64,000 bases of DNA from Acidobacteriota bacterium (GTDB lineage Bacteria > Acidobacteriota > Blastocatellia > Pyrinomonadales > Pyrinomonadaceae), in the NCBI GenBank assembly GCA_016700075.1, contig CP065000.1, forward strand, positions 3,162,001 to 3,226,000, written 5' to 3'. The notes below the pieces were generated by a model. That model saw only the letters and a program-made list of their open reading frames with translations. It ran no database searches and was not told the DNA's origin. A program made the translations under genes and the position numbers. Each line of letters opens with the position of its first letter. Within the stretch, counting starts at the first letter, position 1. Positions 1 to 7,559 of the stretch are shown here, piece by piece.

Positions 1-1
1 T

Positions 2-394
2 ACGACCGTAGCAAAGGCCAAAGAACTGCGTCCTTTCGTAGAGAAAGTTATTACGCTGGCACGCCACGCTGCACAGTTGGACGGCGATGCGGACGCTGCA
101 AAGGCCGTTCACCTGCGTCGTCAGGCGTCGAAATTCTTCCACGCCGGTAACCGCAGCTTTAAGGCGGAACAGAGCCGATTTCGAGGTAAAAAGGGCGAGG
201 CCAAAGATACGATCGAGCGAACTGCCGGTGTTAAGGCGGTTCAGAGGCTTTTCAATGACCTCGGCTTGCGCTATAAAGACCGTAACGGCGGTTACACCCG
301 CATCATCCGTCTCGGCCGCCGCAGCGGCGACAATGCCGAAATGGCGGTGATCGAACTGGTCGATAACCCGCGAGAGGCCGCAGCGAACGGATAG
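2..394 (+). CDS. rplQ: 50S ribosomal protein L17, 3' part
   Basis: This is the C-terminal 130 residues of large-subunit ribosomal protein L17. The frame is open from the window edge, so the start lies upstream. The visible part begins with the conserved L17 segment containing AKAKELRPF and ITLARH, then the RLF..L..RY..R.GGYTRI block and the IELVD end. It carries a short Ala/Asn-rich tail after IELVD. The N-terminal third of the protein is missing from the window. In most bacteria rplQ closes the alpha operon (rpsM-rpsK-rpsD-rpoA-rplQ), and here accB follows after only 27 nt, so cotranscription is possible. Identification rests on motif recognition and is firm. Confidence 0.95.
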   Translation, partial: TTVAKAKELRPFVEKVITLARHAAQLDGDADAAKAVHLRRQASKFFHAGNRSFKAEQSRFRGKKGEAKDTIERTAGVKAVQRLFNDLGLRYKDRNGGYTRIIRLGRRSGDNAEMAVIELVDNPREAAANG

Positions 395-421
395 TCGAAA
401 ACCTCCCGGAGGCTTGTCACT

Positions 422-979
422 ATGAGCGACATCACAGCTTCTGCAAAAGCGATGGAAGACGAAACCACGGTCGAAAAGAAACACGACAACGGCAAAAAGG
501 GGAAGCACAGTGCTGACGCTTCGTTCAACATGGACGAACTGCGCGAGCTTGCTGACCTCGTAATTGACCGCGGATTCACGGATTTTGAGTTTGAGAATGA
601 GAATATCCGCGTTCGCCTGAGCCGAATGACCCACGCTCCTGCCGTAGTGCATCACGCGGCTCCGGCTCCACCGCCTGCAGCAGCACCTGCTCCGGCGGCC
701 CCTGCAGCTGAGGCCGCACCCGCAGCGGATGAGGACGAAGGGCTGCACAAGATAGTTTCGCCCATTGTCGGCACGTTCTATCGTGCTCCCGGTCCGGACA
801 AAGATCCATTTGTAAAAGAAGGTTCTCAAGTCGGCCCGACAACGACCGTGTGCATTGTCGAGGCGATGAAGCTAATGAACGAGATCGAGGCGGAGGTTTC
901 GGGCGAGATCGTTAAGATATACGTCGAGAACGGCCAGCCTGTCGAATACGGCCAGCCGCTCTTCGCAGTTAAAAAATAA
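422..979 (+). CDS. accB: Acetyl-CoA carboxylase biotin carboxyl carrier protein
   Basis: BCCP carries the biotin that shuttles carboxylate between biotin carboxylase and carboxyltransferase in the first step of fatty acid synthesis. The 185-residue protein has an N-terminal region with a helical segment (MDELRELADLVIDRG), a flexible Ala/Pro-rich linker at roughly residues 78-105, and a C-terminal biotinyl domain. The biotinyl domain has the EAMKLMNE motif, whose Lys is the biotinylation site. The length is slightly above the usual 150-170 because of an N-terminal Lys/Asp-rich extension. A GGAGG ribosome site lies just upstream of the ATG. The partner accC follows about 90 nt downstream, the usual accBC arrangement. 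Confidence 0.96.
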   Translation: MSDITASAKAMEDETTVEKKHDNGKKGKHSADASFNMDELRELADLVIDRGFTDFEFENENIRVRLSRMTHAPAVVHHAAPAPPPAAAPAPAAPAAEAAPAADEDEGLHKIVSPIVGTFYRAPGPDKDPFVKEGSQVGPTTTVCIVEAMKLMNEIEAEVSGEIVKIYVENGQPVEYGQPLFAVKK

Positions 980-987
980 GATATTTC

Positions 988-1059
988 AGCCACGAATAAC
1001 ACGAATAGCACGAATTACCGGAACTTCTCTTATTCGTGAAATGTGTGTAATTCGTGGCT
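988..1059 (+). repeat. Intergenic inverted repeat (CACGAAT type)
   Basis: Between accB and accC, a perfect 10-bp inverted repeat (AGCCACGAAT at 988-997, ATTCGTGGCT at 1050-1059) encloses further copies of the word CACGAAT. There is no T-run, so it is not a standard terminator. Similar word-built inverted repeats occur at 27111-27149 and 42379-42444, suggesting a dispersed intergenic element class. Confidence 0.6.
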
Positions 1060-1067
1060 AGGTTTTT

Positions 1068-2420
1068 ATGAGGGAAATTCGCAAAATTCTGATAGCGAAC
1101 CGCGGCGAGATCGCCTGCCGGATTATGTGGACGTGTAAGGAGATGGGCATAAAGACCGTCGCCGTCCATTCCGAGGCTGACCGCGAAGCTCTTCATGTCA
1201 GATTTGCGGACGAGGCAATTTGCATAGGCGGAGCACCGTCGGCTGAAAGCTATCTGAATATTCCTGCCATCATCAGTGCCGCCGAGATAACGAACGTTGA
1301 CGCTATTCATCCCGGTTACGGCTTCTTGGCGGAATCCGCGACGTTTGCCGAGATATGCGGCGACTGCAATATCAAGTTCATCGGCCCGCGTCCCGAAGTA
1401 ATCGCCATGATGGGCGACAAGGTCGAGGCTCGGCGAACGATGACGGCGGCCGGTGTTCCTATTTTGCCGGGCAGTCCCGACCCTATTGAGTCGCCTGAAG
1501 AAGCAAAGGAACTTGTTCGGAAGATCGGCTTTCCCGTGATCATCAAGGCTGCTGCCGGCGGCGGCGGCCGCGGAATGCGGATCGTCCGCAGCGAAAAAGA
1601 GCTCGAAACCAACCTGGAAACCGCACAGGCCGAGGCTCTTGCAGCGTTCAAGAACGGTGCTGTCTATATCGAGCGATACATCGAACGGCCGCGGCACATT
1701 GAGATACAGGTTTTGGCCGATGAGCACGGCAACTGCGTTCACCTCGGCGAACGCGAATGCACCATCCAGCGTCGTCATCAGAAGCTGCTTGAGGAAGCTC
1801 CGTCTCCGGCGATATCGGCCGAACTCCGCGAGCAGATGGGTGCCGTCGCGGTAAAGGCTTGTAAAGAGATAGGTTACTCAAGTGCGGGAACGTTCGAGTT
1901 CCTGCTGGACGAGGACGGAAGTTTCTATTTCATGGAAATGAACACCCGCATCCAGGTCGAGCATCCCGTCACGGAAATGGTCACGCTTGCCGACATCGTC
2001 CGCAATCAGATAATGATCGCCACAGGCGAGAATACGGGCTATACGCAAGAAGAGGTTGTGATCACAGGGCATTCGATCGAATGCCGCATCAACGCTGAAG
2101 ATCCGAAGAAATTCACTCCGAGCCCGGGCCGCATTACGGCGTTCAACATCCCGGGCGGCCCCGGCGTTCGCGTGGACACGGCGGTCTATCCGGGCTACAT
2201 CGTGCCGCCGTATTACGATTCAATGATCGCAAAATTGATCGTCCATGCACGCACGCGTGAATTTGCGATCGCGAGGATGAAGCGGGCGTTGGAGATGATG
2301 GTCATCGAGGGCATCAAAACGACCATTCCGCTGCACATCAAGATAATGGAAGACGAGCGTTTCAAACGCGGCGATTTCTCGACCAAATTCATGGAAGAGT
2401 TCGAATACGAGGTTGATTAA
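1068..2420 (+). CDS. accC: Acetyl-CoA carboxylase, biotin carboxylase subunit
   Basis: Biotin carboxylase uses ATP and bicarbonate to carboxylate the biotin on AccB. The 450-residue length is standard. The N-terminal domain starts IRKILIANRGEIACRI, and an ATP-grasp fold follows with the Gly-rich loop KAAAGGGGRGMR. The HPGYGFLAE segment, the catalytic region MEMNTRIQVEHPVTE and the C-terminal RINAEDP segment are all present. No pyruvate-carboxylase or propionyl-CoA extensions follow, so it is the stand-alone subunit. It lies downstream of accB and is separated from it by an inverted repeat. Confidence 0.97.
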   Translation: MREIRKILIANRGEIACRIMWTCKEMGIKTVAVHSEADREALHVRFADEAICIGGAPSAESYLNIPAIISAAEITNVDAIHPGYGFLAESATFAEICGDCNIKFIGPRPEVIAMMGDKVEARRTMTAAGVPILPGSPDPIESPEEAKELVRKIGFPVIIKAAAGGGGRGMRIVRSEKELETNLETAQAEALAAFKNGAVYIERYIERPRHIEIQVLADEHGNCVHLGERECTIQRRHQKLLEEAPSPAISAELREQMGAVAVKACKEIGYSSAGTFEFLLDEDGSFYFMEMNTRIQVEHPVTEMVTLADIVRNQIMIATGENTGYTQEEVVITGHSIECRINAEDPKKFTPSPGRITAFNIPGGPGVRVDTAVYPGYIVPPYYDSMIAKLIVHARTREFAIARMKRALEMMVIEGIKTTIPLHIKIMEDERFKRGDFSTKFMEEFEYEVD

Positions 2421-2478
2421 ATGCTTCGTTTAATTGATAATTATCGTTTGTTCGTGAATTAAATTTCGAACAATTTTT

Positions 2479-2512
2479 CGCGGTTACCGTGTTTGTACAC
2501 GGAGTTACTGCG
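2479..2512 (+). promoter_or_regulatory. Two-tier hairpin in rpsO leader
   Basis: CGCGGT (2479-2484) pairs with ACTGCG (2507-2512), and an inner CCGTG/CACGG stem closes a 6-nt loop. The element sits just before a GGAGAGG sequence (2520-2526) that is about 22 nt from the rpsO start, unusually far for a Shine-Dalgarno site. S15 represses its own translation through leader structures in several bacteria. Such a role here is inference from position and fold. Confidence 0.4.
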
Positions 2513-2548
2513 AGCAATAGGAGAGGCTGATTTTAATAGCGTTAACAT

Positions 2549-2818
2549 ATGTCAACAGCAACTGAAGTAAAGCAGGAGATCGTTACGGATTTCCGTACGC
2601 ATGATTCGGACACCGGTTCGTCGCAGGTGCAGATCGCTCTGCTCACGCGTCGTATCGTGGACCTTACCGAGCATTTCAAGATACACAAGAAAGATAACAA
2701 CTCGAGGCGAGGACTATTGAAATTGGTCTCGCGCAGAAGGAAGCTTTTGGATTATCTCAAACGTGAGAATATTAACGAGTATCACGAGATCATCAAGAAA
2801 CTCGGACTGAGAAGGTAG
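2549..2818 (+). CDS. rpsO: 30S ribosomal protein S15
   Basis: S15 is an 89-residue primary 16S rRNA-binding protein of the small-subunit platform. The sequence has the family-wide features: DTGSSQVQIALLTRRI, then LTEHFKIHKKDNNSRRGLL, and an end of YHEIIKKLGLRR. The length is exactly typical. The gene precedes pnp as in many bacteria, but 260 nt with hairpins and a terminator-like stem separate them. The ribosome site is atypically distant (see the leader hairpin). Confidence 0.97.
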   Translation: MSTATEVKQEIVTDFRTHDSDTGSSQVQIALLTRRIVDLTEHFKIHKKDNNSRRGLLKLVSRRRKLLDYLKRENINEYHEIIKKLGLRR

Positions 2819-2824
2819 TAAAGT

Positions 2825-2883
2825 GAAAGCGTGAGAAGGTGCAAAGGTAAAAAAGTCACTTCATTTTCACCCTTACGCTTTTC
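2825..2883 (+). repeat. Imperfect inverted repeat after rpsO
   Basis: A left arm beginning GAAAGCGTGAGAAGGTG and a right arm CACCCTTACGCTTTTC are imperfectly complementary across a short AT-rich loop. There is no clear T-run. It may be a post-rpsO hairpin or another member of the dispersed intergenic repeats. The evidence is visual complementarity only. Confidence 0.35.
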
Positions 2884-2947
2884 CACATTTTACATTTTGA
2901 CCGGCCGCTTCGGGCCGTTAGGAAAATAGGATCTTCGCGAAGAATTT

Positions 2948-2989
2948 CACGGCAGGCTGCTGAACGTGACAGCAAGAAAAGCCGCCGTG
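2948..2989 (+). promoter_or_regulatory. Hairpin in pnp leader
   Basis: CACGGCAGGCT pairs with AGCCGCCGTG through about 10 bp with one bulged A, and an inner GCTG/CAGC stem lies inside it. It lies upstream of the terminator-like hairpin and of pnp. In E. coli, PNPase controls its own mRNA through a leader hairpin cut by RNase III. A comparable role here is only inferred. Confidence 0.35.
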
Positions 2990-3022
2990 CGAATGAGGAT
3001 CATCGTCAACTTAGGACGTACA

Positions 3023-3066
3023 GGGACGAAAGAGGGCTTCACGGTCAGCTCCTTTCGTCCCTTTTT
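3023..3066 (+). terminator. Terminator-like hairpin just before pnp
   Basis: GGGACGAAAG pairs perfectly with CTTTCGTCCC and is followed by TTTTT. It looks like an intrinsic terminator, yet it ends only 14 nt before the pnp ATG. It therefore either ends the rpsO or leader transcript, with pnp needing readthrough, or acts as an attenuator. Confidence 0.65.
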
Positions 3067-3080
3067 GTTAATAGAAAGCA

Positions 3081-5210
3081 ATGGGAAAAAAATACTTGAA
3101 AGAGTCAATTAAATTTGGCAGCAAGGACCTTACGGTTGAAACCGGCAAGGTCGCAAAACAGGCCGACGGTTCGGTCGTAATTCGCTACGGAGACACGATG
3201 CTGCTCGTAGCCGCAGTCAGTTCAAAAACAGCCAGGGAAGGGCTTGATTTCTTTCCGCTCACGGTCGAATACCGTGAAAACACATTTTCTGCGGGCCGCA
3301 TTCCGGGCAATTATTTCCGCCGTGAAGGCCGCCCGAGCGAAAAGGAAGTGCTTACGTGCCGACTGATCGACAGGCCGGTTCGTCCGCTGTTTGCTGACGG
3401 CTATCGTTTTGAAACGCAGATCGTGGCATCGGTAATTTCAGCGGACATGGACAACGACCCGGACGTGATCGCCCTGACGGGTGCGTCATGTGCTCTGTAT
3501 CTCTCGGATATTCCGTTCAACGACCCTATCGCGGGTGTCCGCATCGGTCTGATCGACGGGAAATACCTGATCAATCCGACTTACGACGAGAGGCGTGAAT
3601 CGATGCTCAATCTTGTTGTCGCAGGAACGGAAGAGGCCATTTGCATGGTCGAGTGCGAGGCGAAAGAGGTCGAAGAGAACATCATGGTCGAGGCCCTGAT
3701 GCTTGCACACCGCGAGATCAAGCGCCTGTGCCTGTGGCAGAAAGAGTTGTTCAAGGCTCTCGATATCAAGAAACGTGAGTTCGAGCCTGCCGCCATCGAC
3801 GAGACAATACTCGCAGAGGTCGAGAAGAATTTCACAGACAAACTGCGAGCGGCACTCGATTCGACGGGTCGCGAAAAGATCGAGGTCTATGCCGGCATCG
3901 ATGCTCTCAAGAAAGAGGTAGTTGATAGCTATCCCGAGGACGCTCCTGAAAAACGTGCTATGGCCGGCAAAGCCTTTGGCCATTTGAAGGAAAAGATCTT
4001 CCGCGACGACATGCTGATGAACAAGCGCCGTCCAGACGGACGAAGATTCTCAGAGATCCGTCCTATCTCTTGCGAGGTCGGCTGGCTGCCGCGAGTGCAC
4101 GGCTCGGCATTGTTCACACGCGGCGAGACGCAGGCGATGGTCACCGCGACTCTCGGCACAAAGGTTGACGGGCAGTTCATGGATGATCTGGAAAAAGGCA
4201 CGATCGACCGCAAGTTCATGCTGCATTACAATTTTCCGCCGTATTCGGTCGGCGAAACGGGGCGTTTCGGCTCGACCTCGCGACGCGAGATCGGCCACGG
4301 AAATCTGGCACGCCGTGCCATCGAACCGGTTTTGCCGGACGAGGCGGATTTTCCTTACACGCTTCGGATCGTTTCCGACATTACGGAATCGAACGGATCG
4401 TCGTCAATGGCGACGGTTTGCGGCGGTATCCTTAGCCTGATGGATGCAGGAGTTCCTATTAAGAAACCGGTTGCGGGTGTTGCGATGGGGCTGGTGATGG
4501 AGGGCAACCGCTACGCTATTCTCTCGGACATCGCCGGTGCCGAAGACCATTACGGCGATATGGATTTCAAGGTGACCGGAACTGCCGACGGCATCACTGC
4601 CCTGCAAATGGACATCAAGATCAGCGGCATCAACGCGACGATACTCCAGGAAGCATTAGAGCAGGCGAAGAAAGGCCGGCTGCATATCCTCGATAAAATG
4701 AAGGAAGCGATAGCGGAACCGCGAGAAGATATTTCACAATATGCTCCCCGTATCATTACACTCAAGATCAATCCGGAGAAGATCCGCGACGTTATCGGCA
4801 AAGGCGGTTCGGTAATTCGAGCATTGACCGAAGAGACCGGAGCCAAGATCGATATCGAGGACGACGGAACCGTGATGATCGCGACGAACGATGGAGCCGC
4901 TGCTGAAGAAGCTATCGCCCGCATCAAGGCGATCACGGCTGAGGCGGAGGTTGGGGAGACATATCTCGGCACCGTTTCGCGAATTGTTGATTTCGGAGCA
5001 TTCGTCGAGATCATTCCGGGCCTCGACGGCCTGCTGCATATTTCTGAGATATCCGATCGCCGCGTAAAGGACGTCCGCGATGAACTCAAGGAAGGTCAGC
5101 AGATCCTCGTGAAATGTATCGGCAAGGAAGGCAATAAGGTCAAACTTTCCCGCAAGGCGATAATTGCTGAAGAAAAGGCCAAGAACGGGGGCGACGAAGA
5201 GCAGGAATAG
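3081..5210 (+). CDS. pnp: Polyribonucleotide nucleotidyltransferase (PNPase)
   Basis: PNPase is a phosphorolytic 3'-to-5' exoribonuclease and degradosome component. The 709-residue protein has the expected order. First comes an RNase PH domain with FSAGRIPGNYFRREGRPSE, then a linker helical domain. The second RNase PH domain has EIGHGNLARRAIEPV, SNGSSSMATVCGG and AGVAMGL. A KH domain follows (IRDVIGKGGSVIRALTEETG), then an S1 RNA-binding domain (YLGTVSRIVDFGAFVEI, GLLHISEIS). It ends with a short acidic tail. No ideal Shine-Dalgarno site is visible; a weak AGAAAG lies close to the ATG. A strong terminator lies downstream. Confidence 0.98.
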   Translation: MGKKYLKESIKFGSKDLTVETGKVAKQADGSVVIRYGDTMLLVAAVSSKTAREGLDFFPLTVEYRENTFSAGRIPGNYFRREGRPSEKEVLTCRLIDRPVRPLFADGYRFETQIVASVISADMDNDPDVIALTGASCALYLSDIPFNDPIAGVRIGLIDGKYLINPTYDERRESMLNLVVAGTEEAICMVECEAKEVEENIMVEALMLAHREIKRLCLWQKELFKALDIKKREFEPAAIDETILAEVEKNFTDKLRAALDSTGREKIEVYAGIDALKKEVVDSYPEDAPEKRAMAGKAFGHLKEKIFRDDMLMNKRRPDGRRFSEIRPISCEVGWLPRVHGSALFTRGETQAMVTATLGTKVDGQFMDDLEKGTIDRKFMLHYNFPPYSVGETGRFGSTSRREIGHGNLARRAIEPVLPDEADFPYTLRIVSDITESNGSSSMATVCGGILSLMDAGVPIKKPVAGVAMGLVMEGNRYAILSDIAGAEDHYGDMDFKVTGTADGITALQMDIKISGINATILQEALEQAKKGRLHILDKMKEAIAEPREDISQYAPRIITLKINPEKIRDVIGKGGSVIRALTEETGAKIDIEDDGTVMIATNDGAAAEEAIARIKAITAEAEVGETYLGTVSRIVDFGAFVEIIPGLDGLLHISEISDRRVKDVRDELKEGQQILVKCIGKEGNKVKLSRKAIIAEEKAKNGGDEEQE

Positions 5211-5234
5211 CCCCCACGAAATTCGGAAAATGTT

Positions 5235-5270
5235 ACCGGTTACCACTATCTAGTGGTAGCCGGTTTTTTT
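5235..5270 (+). terminator. Intrinsic terminator after pnp
   Basis: ACCGGTTACCACTA (5235-5248) and TAGTGGTAGCCGGT (5251-5264) form a long near-perfect stem followed by seven T residues. Confidence 0.9.
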
Positions 5271-5549
5271 AATTGCATAGGCATGGACGGGCATGAACGG
5301 TTTTTGAAAAAAAAGCAGAATTTTTCTGGAGAACGTCTGATATTGGACATTTCTTTGCGAAGATTTTAGAAAAATCACGTTTTTGGGGTGATTTTCGCGG
5401 GAAACAGTAGTTTCCCAAGTGCATTTTGCCCGGAAATTTGTTAATTTCCCTGTCATAGCCCCAAAAATTCGATTCGACAGTTGAGTGCCAATTGACTGCG
5501 AAACGCGTGAGCTTTCGCCGTAACAAACCGTTCATTCGGGGTACGAACA
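5271..5549. other. AT-rich intergenic region before PEP-CTERM gene
   Basis: About 280 nt separate the pnp terminator from the next gene. The stretch is clearly more AT-rich than its surroundings, with several short A and T runs and no convincing reading frame or RNA fold. It probably holds the promoter and 5' UTR of the gene at 5550. I could not single out a promoter with confidence. Confidence 0.4.
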
Positions 5550-6404
5550 ATGAAGAATATGAATTTCAGGGTGTTATTGTCTGCGGTCTGCGTAATGTCG
5601 GTCCTCGCGGGCTTTTCGCGTATCGAGGCCGGACCGGTCAGGTTCGACCAGGTGATACAGATCGTCAACGCTCGTCCGGGCAAAGCGGACAGTGTGAACT
5701 TCACACGGCTGCGTATAGCGGACGGCTCAATGGTCGCCGTTATCGACGACGATGACGACAAGAAAAAGGCAAAGCAGCAGGACGACCGCGTCATCACGGA
5801 AACGCGGACCGAGATAGTCGAAGACAACGTTTGCGACTGCGAGGAAGCAGAGGTCATCAAACGCGGTTTTCCGAAGTGGACCTTGCTCGGGTTGGCGGCG
5901 ATCCCTATCGCGGCAATTCTGATTACGCGGAAAAAAGATACTCCGACGCCGACACAGACCCCGCCGACCACGCCGACGCCTACACCACAGGTGACGCCGA
6001 CGCCGACGCCCGGAATCACCCCGACGCCTACACCGACGCCCGGCATGACGCCGACGCCTACACCGACGCCCGGCATGACGCCGACGCCAACGCCAACGCC
6101 GCAGGTGACGCCGACGCCGACGCCGGGTATAACGCCGACGCCGACCCCGACTCCTAAGGTGACGCCAACACCAACGCCGGGCATAACGCCAACGCCGACT
6201 CCGCAGGTGACGCCGACTCCGACGCCGCCCAAATCACCGACGCCGACGCCGCCGCCGGTAACGCCGTCACCGACACCGCCGGAGCCGATCCCTGAACCGG
6301 TAACCATTTTGCTCTTCGGTACCGGCTTGGCCTCTATCGGGTTTGCGGCACGCCGCAGGTTCGGCAGAAAGAAAGATATCGCTGAAGACGATACGGAAGA
6401 ATAG
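5550..6404 (+). CDS. PEP-CTERM sorting-domain protein with Thr-Pro stalk
   Basis: This 284-residue exported protein starts with a signal peptide (MKNMNFRVLLSAVCVMSVLA) and a short N-terminal region with an Asp cluster (DDDDDKKK). A hydrophobic segment (LLGLAAIPIAAILI) at about residue 112 is followed by RKK, then a stalk of roughly 110 residues made of TPTPTP-type repeats. It ends with a PEP-CTERM signal: PEPVTILLFGTGLASIGF and then a basic ARRRFGRKK. PEP-CTERM proteins are cleaved by exosortase and released to the surface or exopolysaccharide; no exosortase gene is in this window. The internal transmembrane-like segment is unusual for the family. The stalk arises from a 6-nt-type tandem repeat, so its length probably varies between strains. 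Confidence 0.85.
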   Translation: MKNMNFRVLLSAVCVMSVLAGFSRIEAGPVRFDQVIQIVNARPGKADSVNFTRLRIADGSMVAVIDDDDDKKKAKQQDDRVITETRTEIVEDNVCDCEEAEVIKRGFPKWTLLGLAAIPIAAILITRKKDTPTPTQTPPTTPTPTPQVTPTPTPGITPTPTPTPGMTPTPTPTPGMTPTPTPTPQVTPTPTPGITPTPTPTPKVTPTPTPGITPTPTPQVTPTPTPPKSPTPTPPPVTPSPTPPEPIPEPVTILLFGTGLASIGFAARRRFGRKKDIAEDDTEE

Positions 6405-6415
6405 TGTGATCTGAT

Positions 6416-6463
6416 CCGGCCGGGGCACTTAGTGTGTCCCGGTCGGGAATTTGCCCGGTTTTT
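6416..6463 (+). terminator. Possible terminator after PEP-CTERM gene
   Basis: A 13-bp stem with two G-U pairs (6416-6428 with 6434-6446) and a 5-nt loop is followed 12 nt later by TTTTT. The gap between stem and T-run makes a true terminator uncertain; it could be an mRNA 3'-end or leader hairpin. Confidence 0.45.
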
Positions 6464-6515
6464 AAGAGAGTGCCATAATACCGGCGTAACGCCGGAACAA
6501 TTTGAGGGAAGTACG

Positions 6516-7469
6516 ATGCGTACATTTTTAAACAGAACGATCGCAGTTTTGGTGGTAGCCTTGGTGGCCGGATCTTTTGCCGCATACGGCAATGGAAAGG
6601 ACAGGAAGATCCCTAAAGATCTCGGCATGCTGACGGTGCAGACGACGCCGGCGGCGTATCCTGTCAAGATTGATGGAGTTTACAAAGGAATGAGTGGTGT
6701 GACGACACCGGCGGAATTTCTGCTGACGCCGGGATTCCACACGCTTGAGATCGAAGGGCCAAACGGCAAGACCTTTACGAAAGAGGTCGAGATCCGCAGA
6801 CAATCTAAGCACTGTATCTGCATAAAGATCGTCGAAGAGACCATCACGAAAGCGTGTCCGTACCGGTTCTATCTTGAAGGGCCCGACCGCATCAGCGAAG
6901 GCGACCTCGTCACCTTTGCTGCGATCAACTCCGGAACGGCACAGATCCCGCTGAGATACGCGTGGACGGTCTCGCCCGGAACTGCACGCGTGACAAGCGG
7001 ACTCGGTACGCCGACGATCACTATCGATTCTCGCGGGTTGGGCGGACAAACCATCAATGCCTCGCTCGATGTGAACGACGATGTTTACGACAACCGCTGC
7101 CGCCAGGTCATCTCGGTGCCGACGTTCGTTTCACGCCTCCCTGATCCTGAGCCGCCGAAACCATTCCGCTGCGACGAATTTGAGGCCCGTGCGGCAGATG
7201 AGGACAAGGCGCGTTTTGACAACTGCGTCATCCAGGCCCAGAACATCCCTGATGCTCAGCTTTATGTCATCATCTATCCGGGTACGGACCGTGCCAGCAC
7301 GACGCGAAATACCTACGAAAGGCTTTCGCAAAGGGCACTGGATTACATGGTAAAAACGCGGCGTTTCGACCCGCGGCGGATCCAGATCGTCCGCGGCAGC
7401 CCAAGGACGAAATCCAGCTACGAAGTGTGGATCGTTCCGCCGGGTGCATCGCTCCCCGTAGTTCGCTAA
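6516..7469 (+). CDS. Secreted PEGA-like protein with OmpA-like C-terminus
   Basis: A 317-residue exported protein. I chose the ATG at 6516 because it follows a GAGGGA ribosome site and starts a clean signal peptide (MRTFLNRTIAVLVVALVAGS); an upstream in-frame start would put 28 hydrophilic residues before it. Residues about 35-85 resemble a PEGA domain (VKIDGVYKGMSG, LLTPGFHTLEIEGPNG). An Ig/PKD-like middle follows (GDLVTFAAINSG, YAWTVSPGTA). The C-terminal 90 residues (LYVIIYPGTD, RALDYMVKTRRFDPRRIQIV) resemble the peptidoglycan-binding OmpA fold with peptide spacing NTYERLSQRA. A terminator follows directly. The function is unknown; a cell-envelope role is likely. Confidence 0.75.
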   Translation: MRTFLNRTIAVLVVALVAGSFAAYGNGKDRKIPKDLGMLTVQTTPAAYPVKIDGVYKGMSGVTTPAEFLLTPGFHTLEIEGPNGKTFTKEVEIRRQSKHCICIKIVEETITKACPYRFYLEGPDRISEGDLVTFAAINSGTAQIPLRYAWTVSPGTARVTSGLGTPTITIDSRGLGGQTINASLDVNDDVYDNRCRQVISVPTFVSRLPDPEPPKPFRCDEFEARAADEDKARFDNCVIQAQNIPDAQLYVIIYPGTDRASTTRNTYERLSQRALDYMVKTRRFDPRRIQIVRGSPRTKSSYEVWIVPPGASLPVVR

Positions 7470-7496
7470 CAGATGGAACTTGTGATCATTCTTAAG

Positions 7497-7519
7497 GGAC
7501 GGCTTCGGCCGTCCTTTTT
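7497..7519 (+). terminator. Intrinsic terminator
   Basis: GGACGGC and GCCGTCC form a perfect 7-bp stem around a TTCG tetraloop, followed by five T residues. Confidence 0.92.
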
Positions 7520-7559
7520 CTTATTTCAGCATTCGTTGTAACATCTTAAGTTCATAATT

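Noticed and set aside
5453..6667. 404-codon open frame on the minus strand with GVGVGV repeats
   Set aside because: It is the antisense of the Thr-Pro stalk repeat of the PEP-CTERM gene, lacks a ribosome site and has low-complexity Gly-Val composition. The plus-strand protein has a signal peptide and sorting domain.
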